Shown here one piece after another: positions 45,308 to 56,873 of a stretch of DNA of 64,000 nucleotides. The stretch comes from Letharia columbiana (taxonomy: Eukaryota > Ascomycota > Lecanoromycetes > Lecanorales > Parmeliaceae): NCBI RefSeq assembly GCF_014066305.1, contig NW_023501037.1:496001-560000 (forward strand), in the 5' to 3' direction. The notes under the pieces were generated by a model. The model saw only the letters and a program-made list of their open reading frames with translations, did not search any database and was not told where the DNA came from. A program made the position numbers and the translations under genes. The first letter of the stretch is position 1; each line of letters begins with the position of its first letter.

Positions 45308-45890
45308 GATGGTCGAACGGAAAGAATAATAAATCGAAAGTTTTTGACGAATTGATTATTGCGGGGTTAAGAGATCCTAACTCCGTCTATCAAATTCTCT
45401 AGAAACCTCGGAATAGTACCATAAACCTACTCTACGTGTCTACGTGGGATGGGCCTGAGTACATACGTACAGGTGACAAGTGACAGGTGACATCTAATCT
45501 GACTGGAATATCGAATGGTGCTGTGTCTCCAACTGAATGTCTGTCTACCTATCTACCTCTCTACCCATGTCCTCCCAACGGAAGAAATCGCAATCAATAG
45601 GTTACGCCAGACTGCCAGTCACGAGATTCGTTGAGAGATCTCGTCGGATATAGCCGGTGATTGTACCATAAGTCGTCATTCGTAATATCGTTGAGATACG
45701 GTCATGCTTTTTAAGCCTCCCACGTGGAGAAACATAAGGATGCCTGGGTATGTTGAATGCTTCGTAAAATGCCTCGCTATGCTGTCATATGCTATACTTC
45801 AATGTTGAAAAAAATATGGTCAAAACGGACGGAACATCGAGAAGGGATATGTTGAATCTGGTAAGTAGTGAGTATATGTGAAGTCGAAAT
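45308..45890. other. intergenic upstream of RRP8 and downstream of MTHFR
   Basis: No gene is visible. The part near 45,470-45,570 holds short direct repeats (GTGACAAGTGACAGGTGACA; CTACCTATCTACCTCTCTAC). The remaining sequence shows nothing. Confidence 0.5.
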
Positions 45891-47847
45891 TTAATTATGC
45901 ACCTCTATGGGTGCTCCATTGGCGGTGGGACAGTGATCATTCGATTGGTGGCCGTTCACCGAGGGCTTGTCCAGGTCTTCGACCTCGAGGCCTTCGAACA
46001 AGGAGAATATGGCATGGGTTTGATGGAAGTCATTATCAACTGCAGTGTTGTTAGCATGAGCGCTGTGTATTTTAAAGGGCTACGAAACACAGCATACCAA
46101 TGTTGATGAGATACCACGTATCCATAATTTTATCGATAAGCTGTCGGCTTGGGCTCGAAGCAGCGTAACATTTGGCCCAGTCGGCACCAAGGTGGTATGC
46201 TTCATCTTTCCATGCTAAGAAGCTAATGGTCTCAACGATTGTGGGTTGCACAATCTCTTTTCCTGGGAAGACACCCCATGTAACGGCGTTTGGACCCTCA
46301 CTTGGGGCGTTGGTGCTCAGATCTCCACCCTTAGTGACAGCGTAGTATGTCATAGTAGAGCTTCGCTCAATACGAGCAATGAGCTCTGGAATTAGCTGTG
46401 GTGAGATGAGGAGTTCGACGTAAGTCTTCTGGTAAACGTAGCCCCCTTTAGGGCCCCATCCATGCACAGGATGGGTGGATTTGACGCCATTGACCGACGG
46501 TTGGGAGGTAATAGTGAGCAGTCCTCTCCTATTCAGATTGATAAGCTCAGGTCTGATGGCTTCTGCTTCACTCGTTATTGGAGCCTCGCTCCATGGGAGA
46601 CTCTGGAGGTTCCCCTCCAAGAACCGTATGAAGATGTTGGCCACATCTCTGACCGACTCAGGCTTGCCCCACAATTTTACATTCTGCTCATTTGTCCCCT
46701 TGAGACCAATGTCATATGCATCTAATTCTCCAAAAGCTGGTGATCGAGCGTCGCCCCAACGACCATTGGGAAATTCATCCCAATCCTGGGTTCGAGCGAC
46801 GTAAGACTTGTTCCTATTTTTCCAGAAGATAGGTCGAACGTCTTCTTCTCTGCGATTGAGGCCCAGGGACTGCCGCCATGGTAGAATCCTCGTGTTTGGC
46901 GTTCCATCTTTTGGTACTAAATCCAACTCTTCCAAAACCATTCGCGTAGCTTGGGCGAGATTCATAGTGTAGCTGCAAAATTGTGAGTTAGATTTGACTG
47001 GGTATGTGGACTTCACCGCTTACAAGTGCAGCTGCATGATACCAGCATCAATAATCTTGCGGCACATTTCAGCAACCAGCCCCTTCCCAACCTCTCGTAC
47101 TTGCGCATCATCGTTCTTTATAGGTTCTAGGGCATCGGCCCACTTCTGTGGTATATGGCATTTTGACCAAGCCGCGCGCCTCAGAAATGCCGCATGAGTC
47201 TGTATAGGCATGATACCGGGGACAATTGGAACGGAGATACCGCGCGCCCTGACCTTCTCTACCCAGGACAGGAAAATGTCTACATCGTAAAACATCTGTG
47301 TCACAATAAACGTTCCTCCAGCGTCGACCTTCTCTTTTAGATGTTCCAGTAGTATCTCTTGATCCTGCTGGTCGTCGCAGCCCTCCGGGTAGCCAGCAAC
47401 ACCTATGTCAAAGTGGTCTCCATATCTGGCCTTGATGTATTCGACCAAATCCCGGGCATATCGGAAGCCACCTTCCACCGCCTGCCACTTCTCATTTTCT
47501 CTTGGAGGGTCTCCTCGTAGTGCAAGTATGTTGGAGCATCCAGCGGAATAGGCTGACTTTAAAGCATCATCCACCTTCTGCTTCTCCATGTCGGTGCAGG
47601 TCAAGTGCATGCAAGTTTCTAAGCCATAGATGGTCTGTGCAGTATTGACCATTTCACACGTCAGGTCCGACCGACTGCCTCCAGCACCCCAGGTCACATC
47701 GATAAAAGCAGGGCCAAGGTCATGCATGCGGTCCATGCGGTCATAGAGATTCTGGACACCCAAGGCTGTTTTAGGAGGAAAGAATTCGAAAGAGAAGACG
47801 GGCTTCCTTGACCGTTCGGCCTCCGCGAGCTTGTCTTTGATATGCAT
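45891..47847 (-). CDS. methylenetetrahydrofolate reductase
   Basis: This enzyme reduces 5,10-methylene-THF to 5-methyl-THF for methionine synthesis; it is cytosolic and FAD-dependent. Three exons, 47847-47024, 46972-46098 and 46039-45891, give 615 aa. The N-terminal catalytic TIM barrel includes FSFEFFPPKT (with the catalytic-type glutamate), DVTWGAGGSRSDLT, ALRGDPPR and VTQMFYDVD. The C-terminal eukaryote-specific regulatory domain includes LPWRQSLGLNRREEDVRPIFW, WGPKGGYVYQKTYVEL and NAVTWGVFPGKEIVQPT. The ending GAPIEVHN is encoded by the short third exon. Fungi carry two paralogues (yeast Met12 and Met13 types); I cannot say with certainty which this is. The start is MHIKDKLAEAERS; an in-frame ATG 23 codons upstream is less likely. 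Confidence 0.94.
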
Positions 47848-49258
47848 ATTAGATCGTCTGTATGAAGGCAGAGATATGTCAGCTGCTGTAGGACGCCTGT
47901 AGCCCAGAAGTAACAATAAAGAAGAGAATCTCGGGAATAGGAAGAAGAACAGGGATTGATCTAAGGAAACAACAAGTCTGTTGTACTTACCAGCAATGCT
48001 CTGTCAAATGCACAGAGTGTCTTGTCCCAGGCTACTATCCAAGCTATCCGTTCCGAGCCCACCGGGCTACTTGCTGCCACGACATGCACCACGGTATTTG
48101 TTCTTTGGTTTGTGACAAAGGTCGAGGAGTTGAGAAGTCCGAACAGTCAGCTTTCAACGGCTGCGTCTATATTATGTCAGTATTGGACTGACGGTTGGCA
48201 CGTTCTAGTCTTTTCGACCTTATTGAACACCGATCGGACCTCTGCAGGATTTGTCCGGGGTCTGCAAAGTCTTACTACACCGATGGAGGCAAGAGTCGAT
48301 GCTTTGCAGGACGAAGGCTTGCAGGGTGGCTTGCTTTGCGGCATGAATAGGCGAGGTTTCTCCGCGCAGACTTGTGACCACCGGAGCCACCCTGTGAGGT
48401 GGCGTGCGTGGTTCGCTCGGCCAAATATGAGACCAACCTATACGTGATGCTGGCGCCGAACCCTCTACTAGTCAGGGGAATTGATAGATCTCTTGGGTTT
48501 GATCTTAGTGAATATGGTGTACGAGTTGGCCTCGTTAATTCTAGCTACTAACGAAAGGCATTCCACCCTCCGAGTGTTTATACAGTCGTGCACACCTAAG
48601 TCCTCGCACTTCCTAGAGCAGGAAGTTACTACGTTCATATGTATCACGAATTCTCGAAAAAGTTATCGCGATAGACCTACAAGTGTTAGCATACATACGA
48701 GGTGCATCACGACTAGGTCGCAACCCGTACGATTCAGTCATATCTAAAGTGTGACGGATATACAGATAAAGTATCTTCTAAGCATGAGTATACGCTGTAG
48801 CAGAAGGTCGAGGCTCGATAAGTTAGTGGAATGGGTCTATCCCTCTCTTCCAATGCTGCATTTGTGACATATGCCCAACCAGAATAACCATAGAGTCTGA
48901 GACCGAGAGGTATTGGTGCAAGTAGGTATGCATGCACTGATGGGGAGCGCTACGTGAGGGTTCGTTCCCGCTTCCAGCCCTGCCGGCTTGCTGTTCCGCC
49001 CCTGGGGCCTCCGGACTTGGATGGATTTGAGGCGTCAAGGAGACTGATAGTTTCCTTCATGATCACCAAAATTGCTATAGGTAAAGGGACAATCTCTGAC
49101 AGGGTTACTTATATATTCGAGGTCCATACCCACCTGACTATATTCTCTATGCAGTCCAGTCTCCCAGCCCTAATAGCCTGTCTCCAACACACCTCAACGA
49201 GCTCCCACCTTATAGGGAAGTGACCTTTCCATGGAAAGAACAACTCATCCAAGTTCCA
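47848..49258. other. divergent intergenic region between MTHFR and OPRT
   Basis: About 1.4 kb without a supported gene. A 141-codon plus-strand ORF (48022-48447) has no domain and mixed composition. GTTACTTATATATTCGAG near 49,103 lies in the expected TATA range for the OPRT gene. Confidence 0.45.
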
Positions 49259-50195
49259 ATGGCATCCTCTGTATCCTCCACTGATCCTCAGGCCCACCGA
49301 CAAGCCCAAGAAGAAGACCCCGACTCCCTCGTCCCCTCCACCCCGCCTCCCCTTCTTCCCACCTATAAGTCCGCCTTCCTCCAATCCTGTCTCTCCGCCT
49401 CCGTGCTCACGTTCGGGACCTACAAGCTCAAGTCTGGCCGACTATCCCCCTATTTCTTCAATGCGGGACTCTTCCACACTGGGGGGCTCGTCCACTCCAT
49501 CAGTACCGCCTACGCACATGCATTACTGACGCACGTCACTCAAAACCCAACTTTCAAATTCGATATCTTGTTCGGGTAAGGCACTTCTCGTAAATATCTT
49601 TTCCCGTTCGAGTATCTTGAGTCGCGAGACATGTTGGAGGAACAAGTTACCCAATTTACCCCCTTTGCTACCCTCAACCATGTCTTACTACTCAAATTTC
49701 TATCAAAAACTGGGAATGCTGATTGCGAAATGTGCTAGACCAGCGTACAAGGGCATACCGTTGGCAACTGCCACGGTGGACAAGTTGGCTCAACTCGATA
49801 AGGGAAGGTTTGGGCATGTGAGCTATTCATTCAACAGAAAAGAGTTGAAGGACCACGGAGAAGGGGGCGTGATCGTGGGAGCTCCTTTACGGAACAAGGA
49901 CGTTGTGATTATTGATGATGTTATTACTGCGGGGACTGCGATGAGGGAGGCAATTGAGATTATCAGGGCACAAGGGGGGACGCTTGTTGGCGTCATTGTG
50001 GCACTCGATCGGAAGGAGAGGATGAGCGATGATAGTAGTGGGAGCGCTATTGGAGAGGTCAGGAGAAAGTTTGACGTGCCGGTCTTGAGTATCATTGATC
50101 TAGATGATCTGATCGGAGTGCTAGGGGGTTTAGGGGATGAAGAGGATATGGAGAGATTGAGAGATTACAAAGGGAGGTACGGGGCCAGTGACTGA
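49259..50195 (+). CDS. orotate phosphoribosyltransferase
   Basis: This enzyme converts orotate and PRPP to orotidine monophosphate in de novo pyrimidine synthesis (the URA5/pyrE step); it is cytosolic. Two exons, 49259-49575 and 49739-50195, give 257 aa. Visible features: KSAFLQSCLSASVLTFG; the loop FGTYKLKSGRLSPYFFNAG; FDILFG joined across the intron to PAYKGIPL; SYSFNRKELKDHGEGG (catalytic loop); and the PRPP-binding motif VVIIDDVITAGTA at 161-173. An N-terminal Ser/Pro/Asp-rich extension of about 30 residues precedes the fold; a shorter start would need an internal Met that is not present. The intron of 163 bp is the longest of the introner-like family here and falls inside the conserved GPAYKGIP motif. 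Confidence 0.95.
49576..49738 (+). mobile_element. introner-like intron, OPRT gene
   Basis: This 163-bp phase-2 intron ends GAATGCTGATTGCGAAATGT, then GCTAG. This differs from the family tail only in the middle (GATTGC for GACTCC). The interior has GAGTCGCGAGACATGTTG, matching the GAGTTGCAAGGCATATG and GAGACACGT variants of other members. Confidence 0.7.
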
Positions 50196-50550
50196 TGAAC
50201 TTGACATGGAATACAAGGGCGCTATGGCCTTGCTTGCTTTGCTGCGAAGCTGACACTACTTGGCAGTGCTATGGAACTTGTGGGGGGCTTTTCGAGCAGA
50301 CCTTGCTATAGCTTGTGCTCCTTGCTTATGAAGCAGATCCATGATGTTGAGAAAGGCTTTAGTGGTATGATGCTTTGTGGTCGCCGGGGCTCTTCCTTGT
50401 TTGCTCTTTTGATACCCCACGTAGGCTCAGATCAGAGCTCAAAAGCAGTTCATTGTGAATCGCATCGCCGTCTCTACATGCTATTACGCTGTACGCTCTT
50501 TGATGGTGGAAGACGCTCGCTCATGGTCTGGTATCGTAGGCTCTGTGTCG
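50196..50550. other. short intergenic gap between convergent genes
   Basis: OPRT ends at 50195 and DDI1 ends at 50551 on the other strand. No ORF of interest and no obvious hairpin terminator are seen. Fungal poly(A) signals are too degenerate to call here. Confidence 0.5.
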
Positions 50551-52003
50551 TCACAATAAAAGCCCAGCAGCCATTTCCACATCGCCTCCTGCCATTTCCA
50601 ACGCATGGATTGCCTCCTGCTTGGTAAAGCCCATGTTCGTCAGCTGTTCAATATCTTCCTTTGGGAACGATGCCGGGCCAGTCGTTGACTGAGACTGTTG
50701 CGTGCTACCAGGTCCTGATGGTGAGCTGGCTGAAGCTGATGGCCCGATCGCAGTCACTTGGCTGGCACCAGCGCTTGAAGCACCTTGAGTAACGGTACCC
50801 GAAATAGCACCAGTCCTCGTGCCTGCCGGGCCCTCGATCGTAGGCTCATTTTTGTAGACATCCTCATACCTGGGGATGTCAGCTTCACCAAGGAATTCAA
50901 CTTCGTCGCCCTGGATTATCAGCTTTCCCTTCTGGAGATCTATGCAGGCTTGATGCTTCTTCAGCATGTCCAATCCAAGCAGTAGGTCAACGTCTTTACC
51001 TTCCATGACGGTGAAGCTGCATGGCAGAAACGAAGTTCCAATCTTTATGATCGCACTGTGCACACGGCCAAGAATTTTGGCAGTGCCGACACCTCTAGCA
51101 ATCCCAGCGTAGCGTTTGTCGAGGAGGCGATAGATGCCGCACTTTTCTGCGCAGGAAGGGGACATGATCGTTGTCTGAGCTCCGGAGTCGACAAAAGCCT
51201 TAACCTTATGCTGATTGACTTCGACTGGTATGTATAGCATGTGTACCCGAGCGAAGACTAGAAAGTCGTTGCGTGAGTATGGTGTACTGCCTTAAGAAAG
51301 ATACATCAGCAGAAGGATAAGTACCTTCCGGATTGTGTTCCATCGCGTTATGCAGGTTCTCTATCACCCCTTCTTGCCGTATCATTTCTTCGATCTCGCG
51401 TTGGGCGTCAACATTGAACGGATCAGCGGAAAGCAAGTCATTTCTCCGTTGAATTTCGGCGTCCATCTCGACTTTTTGTCTTAGCTTCTCCTCAAATATT
51501 TGCTGGAAGCGAGCCGGATCTTGTACGGCATTTGCAAGATCAGGATCTGATGCTCGGATCGTCGCGAGGATATTTGGGTTTCCCATAGCTTGTAGACGTA
51601 TCATCTCAGGGTCTGCCTGTGCACTTTGACGTGAACCAGCCTGAACCGGGCCTCGTCGCTGTGTCCGCACCGGTCGACTCGAGCCAACAGATGGCGCCTG
51701 TGGGTTCCGAACTTGCACACCGAGCATGGAATCATTGGTCATTTCGCATTGCTGCAGAGTTCTGGAATCATCGACAAGCTCTTGATTTCCATAGTAGATT
51801 CTTTGAGCCGCTGCCGAAATATTCGTCTCACTCTCAATGTAGCCTTTAAGATCGGCGATAGTCATATGCGGACCGACATCGGCCGTCAGGAAGTCTTGCT
51901 CGAGGGTAACTTGAGGGGCATCAATGGTGTTGATGGAAATAGTGATCTGCCTACATGTTCTAGTCAGCATTGAGCATTCAAAGGCGGCGGTGGCCACTTA
52001 CAT
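50551..52003 (-). CDS. DDI1: Ddi1, ubiquitin-shuttle aspartyl protease
   Basis: This shuttle factor brings ubiquitylated proteins to the proteasome and contains a retroviral-type protease fold. Exons 52003-52002, 51950-51325 and 51257-50551 give 444 aa. The N-terminal ubiquitin-like domain (about 1-80) has ITISINT and the [12 protein letters not shown] turn. A helical region contains [19 protein letters not shown]. The protease domain starts [15 protein letters not shown] with catalytic D233 in [12 protein letters not shown], then [18 protein letters not shown] Ser-rich linker leads to a C-terminal UBA domain ([21 protein letters not shown]). Odd: the start codon itself is split, AT before and G after a 51-bp intron, giving MQITISIN. 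The alternative, an unspliced start at 51982 or 51997, would add non-conserved residues. Confidence 0.92.
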
Positions 52004-53010
52004 GGTGAGACTGTGGGGGACGAGGGTAAGAAACCCCCCGATGGTTTTTTTTTCTTTGTTACTCTCAGGACGAAAGTGGTTAGACGTGGAGGCCTGAGCT
52101 GGGCAGCACGTCGCTAGAAATGATAGAGTGGTGAAGCTTGGATTATAAGCAGTGAAGAGTCCAGGAGTCTCGGGGGTTTCAAACAGTTTCGGTCATACTG
52201 TGGAGGCGATTGGAAGGGATTCGAACATCAGTGCAGTGAAGGAATTTGACAGGACATTAGTAATCGTACACCCCAAAGGTGAGCGGCAATTTATGATCTT
52301 GAAAGGGAAGTTGTCGAAGTGTTGCGTGATAAGTGGTGTATGTATGTTGATTGTTTTGGACGGGGAGGTACAGGGTGGTTGAGGGTAGCGGCATATGTGA
52401 GGAATCTGAAGAAGGCTTGCTGCATTTGCGGGGACAGCCGTTTGGCGATGCGTACCTAATCAATCCATCAGAGTCCAGAATCATAATCCTTGCATGGCGT
52501 GGAAGCGAATTGCGGATGGCGGATTGTCAGATAGGGGGGATTTGTGGGGGGGGGGGAGAAGGGGGCACTGTATTTTTACTTGGAGCTGACAGTGCTGTTG
52601 GGGTGATGATATAGTGCTATATAGTGCTATAGGGCTACCTTATAATGCTGCTGTATATAAAGTACTCTGTACAGACTAGAGATTGCACTCAGCCAAAAAG
52701 AAAAAGTCCGAGCTGGATACTGAATGACGACACGATTGAAGTACTGCAAAGTCAAAAGTTCAAGTGAACCCAAAGTGTTAAGGTGCATCCTGCAGAAGAA
52801 CTAAAGTAAAGTGCCTGAGTTGCGAAAAGTACCTTTACCTAAGGTAGTCTAGACCCAGATCGTCGGCTGTCCCGTCTCACCCTGATCCCACCTGCGAGCG
52901 CTTCGTGTCAAAGAGTCAGGGGGAGAAAAAAAACAGAGAAAAAAAAAGAAAGAAAAAAAAGAAGAAGAAAAAAAAATGAGGTTTCTCATACTGAATTCCA
53001 ATCTTCCCAC
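52004..53010. other. divergent intergenic region between DDI1 and the acetyltransferase gene
   Basis: No gene is supported. It contains G runs at about 52534-52565 (G6, G11 and G5 in 32 bp), a TTTACCTAAGGTAG motif near 52,836, and a strand-asymmetric purine tract at about 52918-52980 just upstream of the acetyltransferase start. The A-rich tract is plausibly a nucleosome-depleted promoter element. Confidence 0.5.
52534..52565 (+). repeat. G-rich cluster with quadruplex potential
   Basis: Three G runs of 6, 11 and 5 bases lie within 32 bp, separated by short A/T spacers. The long middle run can supply two tetrad strands. No function is claimed. Confidence 0.6.
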
Positions 53011-54344
53011 ATGATGCCTCAAGACCTCTTCTCCGATTCCCTCGTCGCGAGCCCCGAGTCGCAAACACCAAGACTCGATGTCTCTGAAGGTTCCACGGCA
53101 ACGGGAAATGATGGGTATAATGAGTTCACAATCCACAGACAAGAGGGGAAACGCTCGAGCGCCCAACAGCTGCGGACAAACAGAGCCAAAGTCAACGAGA
53201 GAAATGATCTGCATCCATATGTTCAGACACTGTCCCTATCAAATCTAGAGAGTTGCGTAGCATTAGAGAATGCCGTATTTTCAGAGCTGGAGAGATGCGC
53301 AAGAGAAAAGGTAGGACCTCCGGACTCGGATTTGATTGTGGATCCATTTCTATCAACACACTCCATCTATCCTCTATCCTCTTCTCCTCCATATCATTGG
53401 CCTTTCCGACCTTGCAAGTGGTCTGTTTGCTTCCAATGCAAATGCTTCCTGTCGCACCACCTGGACCTTCCACATTGTCTACATCGCCCTGAGAGTTATC
53501 AATCCTTCATATGTACCAAATCTTTCCCGCGCAACGGCAGGAAACCTACTACTTCCTTGTCAAACGCACCTCTCAGCCCTCCAATGAAAACCTCGACCCT
53601 TACTCACGCTCCTCATAGTTCATTTACCGCCTAACGACCTGCCCCGAACTCTGCTTGGGCCTCTTCTCCTCCACTCCTCCAAACTCTCCGAACGCTTCCA
53701 TACCCACGTTCCCCACTGCACGGCCCGCGGATTCCGCCTCTCCGGATCTGAAATCGGTGCTCATCGCCAGTACGTCTAAATTTCGGAGCAATTCCTTCCT
53801 GATCTGTGCCTCGGTTTGAATTCTGAGACAGGTGTCGAGAGTATCGTACTCATTGACGCTGTTTTGTGTGTTCATTTCCACATCTCAATGAAGCAGCACT
53901 GACTCCGAAAACTTGAAGTGGTCATATCAACAAAAACCATGAGCCCTACCGTGACAGACGAGAGCATGGATGTAGCCCCCAATTGGAAGATTAACCCCTC
54001 AAATACTAGCATCCACGGCCATCGTGAAGATGGCCGAACGATAGCCATCCATTCGCTTAGCGTTTTGCCAGCTTTTCAAGGGAGGGGTCTAGGAAAGACG
54101 ATCATGAAAGCCTACCAGCAGCGGATGGAGACGAGTGGGATCGCCGACCGAATGGCGTTGTTGGCTCATGATCATTTGGAAGAAATGTATGAAGGCATGG
54201 GATTTGAAAACAAGGGGAAGAGCGATGTTCGATTCGCAGGTGGAGGTTGGAATAGTCTGGTAAGTGAGATCTCGTTCCTCGCGGGTGTATGGACCTGACT
54301 GAGCCGAGACATATGAATTCGCTGAACATGGGCCGGGATCTTGA
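53011..54344 (+). CDS. GNAT N-acetyltransferase (polyamine/arylalkylamine type)
   Basis: Four exons, 53011-53310, 53619-53769, 53919-54259 and 54309-54344, give 275 aa. An N-terminal Ser/Asp-rich extension of about 65 residues is followed by LSLSNLESCVALENAVFSE and RCAREK, typical of the fungal arylalkylamine/polyamine acetyltransferase branch (yeast Paa1 type). Then come FIYRLTTCPELCLGLF and SVLIAMVISTKT. The acetyl-CoA site IHSLSVLPAFQGRGLGKTIM (motif A, Q-x-x-G-x-G as QGRGLG) and YEGMGF complete the fold. It likely acetylates small amines. The first intron is 308 bp, long for this genome and without the introner tail; the second (149 bp) is introner-like; the third is 49 bp. The last exon codes 11 residues and restores the family TYEF ending. 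Substrate is inferred only from the family. Confidence 0.85.
53770..53918 (+). mobile_element. introner-like intron, acetyltransferase gene intron 2
   Basis: This 149-bp phase-1 intron begins GTACGTCTAAATTTCGGAGC and ends GCACTGACTCCGAAAACTTG, then AAG. It has the same 5' theme (GTACGT, then TTTC-GGAGC and CTTCC) and 3' theme as the NOG1 and YwbE introns. Confidence 0.75.
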
Positions 54345-55862
54345 GGATTGCTACAAATGTTAATAAGTGCTGCTGTTTTGGATATCAACTACTGTGATTA
54401 AAGCGTTCCTGGATCTGACTGTACGCGTGATGCTTCGAAGTTAAATCAATGAATCCGATTTCCTCTGTCAGCACGTGACGTGCCACTGCGCTTGCTCTTC
54501 GATCATCCGCCAGAAGAGCCTAAGGCCTTCCCAAGATCCTCGATTTTAGTAGGCCCTAGACCGGAAGGCAGCACTTTCGTAGGTCCACACACAGTATCTT
54601 TGACGTCCGAATTCTTATTTTTCTGCAGCTTTTCAGGTAACATCTCAAGCTTATCAATGTTTTTAGGATGGTAAGGAGGTGTTTCAAGGTTCAAGATCGA
54701 ACATTCGAGGCTCTTGAGGCAACGTTCGTACCCTCAGTCATCACGCATTTGGTCCGACCACCTTTTGCAACAGGCCGTATAGCCGTACTGGCCATCCGCA
54801 GACGAGAGTGGTGGCGGGAAAACAACGGAGCTGGTACGGGAACAACGCTGCTGTATTTATTTTGGCGTTGACGACTTTCGCAGACTCTAACCCCTGGCAT
54901 AGACCTCCAGGAACCTCACTTCTATCCAGATGCCACGAGAAGCCACGAGAGCTCTCAGACTCCACCTCCAACCGCTGGAAGTCGAACAGCCGACTGTGGA
55001 GCTCAAGGTCCGGTCTCCTATATTTCCGACAGATGAAGGAACACACAGTTGCGAATCTCAATAACCAAGCACACAAGTTCGGCGTCAGCTGTCACCAGAT
55101 TTCCGATTAGCGCACCATTACGGTCCCTCAAGTGCCCTCCGTAAAAGGGTTTTCGGTACGATGGGATTTGCACATCAGCATGAAGAGATGGACCCATACA
55201 GTGTTGCCCATCTGGATGCGGTAACACCAGGAAAAGACCTGGAGTTGTCGGCCATTGAACTATTCGTCGGGTTGCCTGATGAACGACAGTAGAGGAGTGG
55301 GATTCACCTGGACGCCGCAGGTCAGAAGGAGCCCCACGGATAGTATCGTGAGCTGTGATGCGTTTTCTGGTGGGCAATTGCCGAAAAACTGTGGGTGAAC
55401 AATTTGTTACGTCGGGTCTGTGTCACAGGGCCGTTTGAGTGGATGTGGCTTGTAGATGCTACTGCCGGTCCAACATACGAATAGAAGTTGGGAAATGCAC
55501 CTAACAGATATGTGAAATTGGAGGTATGGGCGCCCTACGGTACTTTCGTTGTAAGAACATCAAGCCAGAAGAAGCCCTCCCGATTGCGAAGATAGGTCGC
55601 AAAAGTGAATGTAAGAGAAATACAGATAGAAGTTTTGACAGTAGTCTATGCCGACAATCTCGACACCACCAACTTCTCCGCTGTGCACGACTACTACATC
55701 GGAAGCCAATCAAGCTTGTTCTGTCATAAAACCATACAGTAAAACACTCTGCTTAGCCTTAGTGTCAGAGACGTGGCAAGACTATCGTTTCGGCCGTCCG
55801 ACCTGTTCAACTCCGCCTAGGCTTCCAACATCTCTGATCTTGTCCACATCTCAAGCGGTGGA

Positions 55863-56276
55863 TTGCCATGTCATCCAGTCGACAACGGTCAGAGATCACC
55901 TCCGCAATGCTACCTCCAGGCGGGAGCTTGCCGCGATTGTTCCCGTGAGCAAGGAAGCTTTTGCCGCCTCATGGACCCGCCAGCTGAGATCCGCGACATC
56001 ATGTATGAGATGGCCATACTGTCGAGAGTCACAATCGGAGCCTGGCAAATTCCGATCAACGACTTGAGGAAGCGGGCTCTCGCTATTGATCGGAATAATC
56101 TATCGAGTTCGGCTGGAATCGAGGGCGATCATGTCCTACTTCGATCCAACATACGGAGGTACGATGGATGGCTACTAACAATTTGTCACATGGATTACTG
56201 GTATAGGGGAAGAGCATGCGTCAATATTGTGATGGTTAGGGATGGAAATTTATATGGAAGCGGAGAAATTAAATGA
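55863..56276 (+). pseudogene. fragment with a fungal PPEIR-type N-terminal motif
   Basis: The frame contains FCRLMDPPAEIRDIMYEMAI, which resembles the L-PxEIRxxIYExAL start of a very large fungal family of uncharacterised proteins with an F-box-like or 2EXR-like head. The following text (GAWQIPINDLRKRALAIDRN) could be its continuation, and the frame closes after 137 codons. No start or plausible exon structure was found around it, and the upstream and downstream frames are short. I favour a decayed copy, but a short intron-containing gene is not excluded. Confidence 0.35.
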
Positions 56277-56873
56277 TTGGTACGTATCTCAGGCGATCTT
56301 CTGCCAGAGTGTAGTCATGGCAAGGTCTTCTTCCCTGCATACCATGAAAAAGTCTCTTGGGCCGCGATCTTGGGTTTGGGATATTGATTTCCGGCAAAAC
56401 TTCACACCGATACCGACCGAGAACACCGTCAGTACGGTCGATTGATTTCTAATGGTACTATTCATTCAGAACCAAAGTCCACAGGCCCAGGGGATTGCCC
56501 TTGCGTAACAGACAGCGAGCCTGCTGTCTCTGAATTCCTGAGCACACTGATACGTGAGAAGCCCAACTCACATAATGCCAGTGAATCATTCCTCAATCAA
56601 GTCCGTCCAAATGCCCTTTGTATATTTCTCACAGTTGACAGCTGAGCCTTTTGAAGCGCGGTTCTGATCCAAACTGCAAGAAGAAAGACATACGATCCGC
56701 AGAGCTCGAGTAAAGATAGCACCTTGTAAACCTCAGTGTTTGTCCTCTGGCGGTTTTCTCATAGCCGGGTACGACTTACCATAGAGACGAGCCATCCCAC
56801 TAAGCCACATCTTGCTCCTTTGTCTCCGCCCTCATTGCCATCGCCAAGAAAAATTCCCCTTCGCCGGCACTCT

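Noticed and set aside
48022..48447. 141-codon plus-strand ORF upstream of OPRT
   Set aside because: It has mixed composition, no domain, and lies in the 5' region of the divergently transcribed MTHFR gene.
52208..52225. GGATTCGAAC, the reverse complement of a tRNA T-loop core
   Set aside because: The flanking bases do not form a T-stem, and no D-arm, anticodon arm or acceptor stem is visible on the minus strand.
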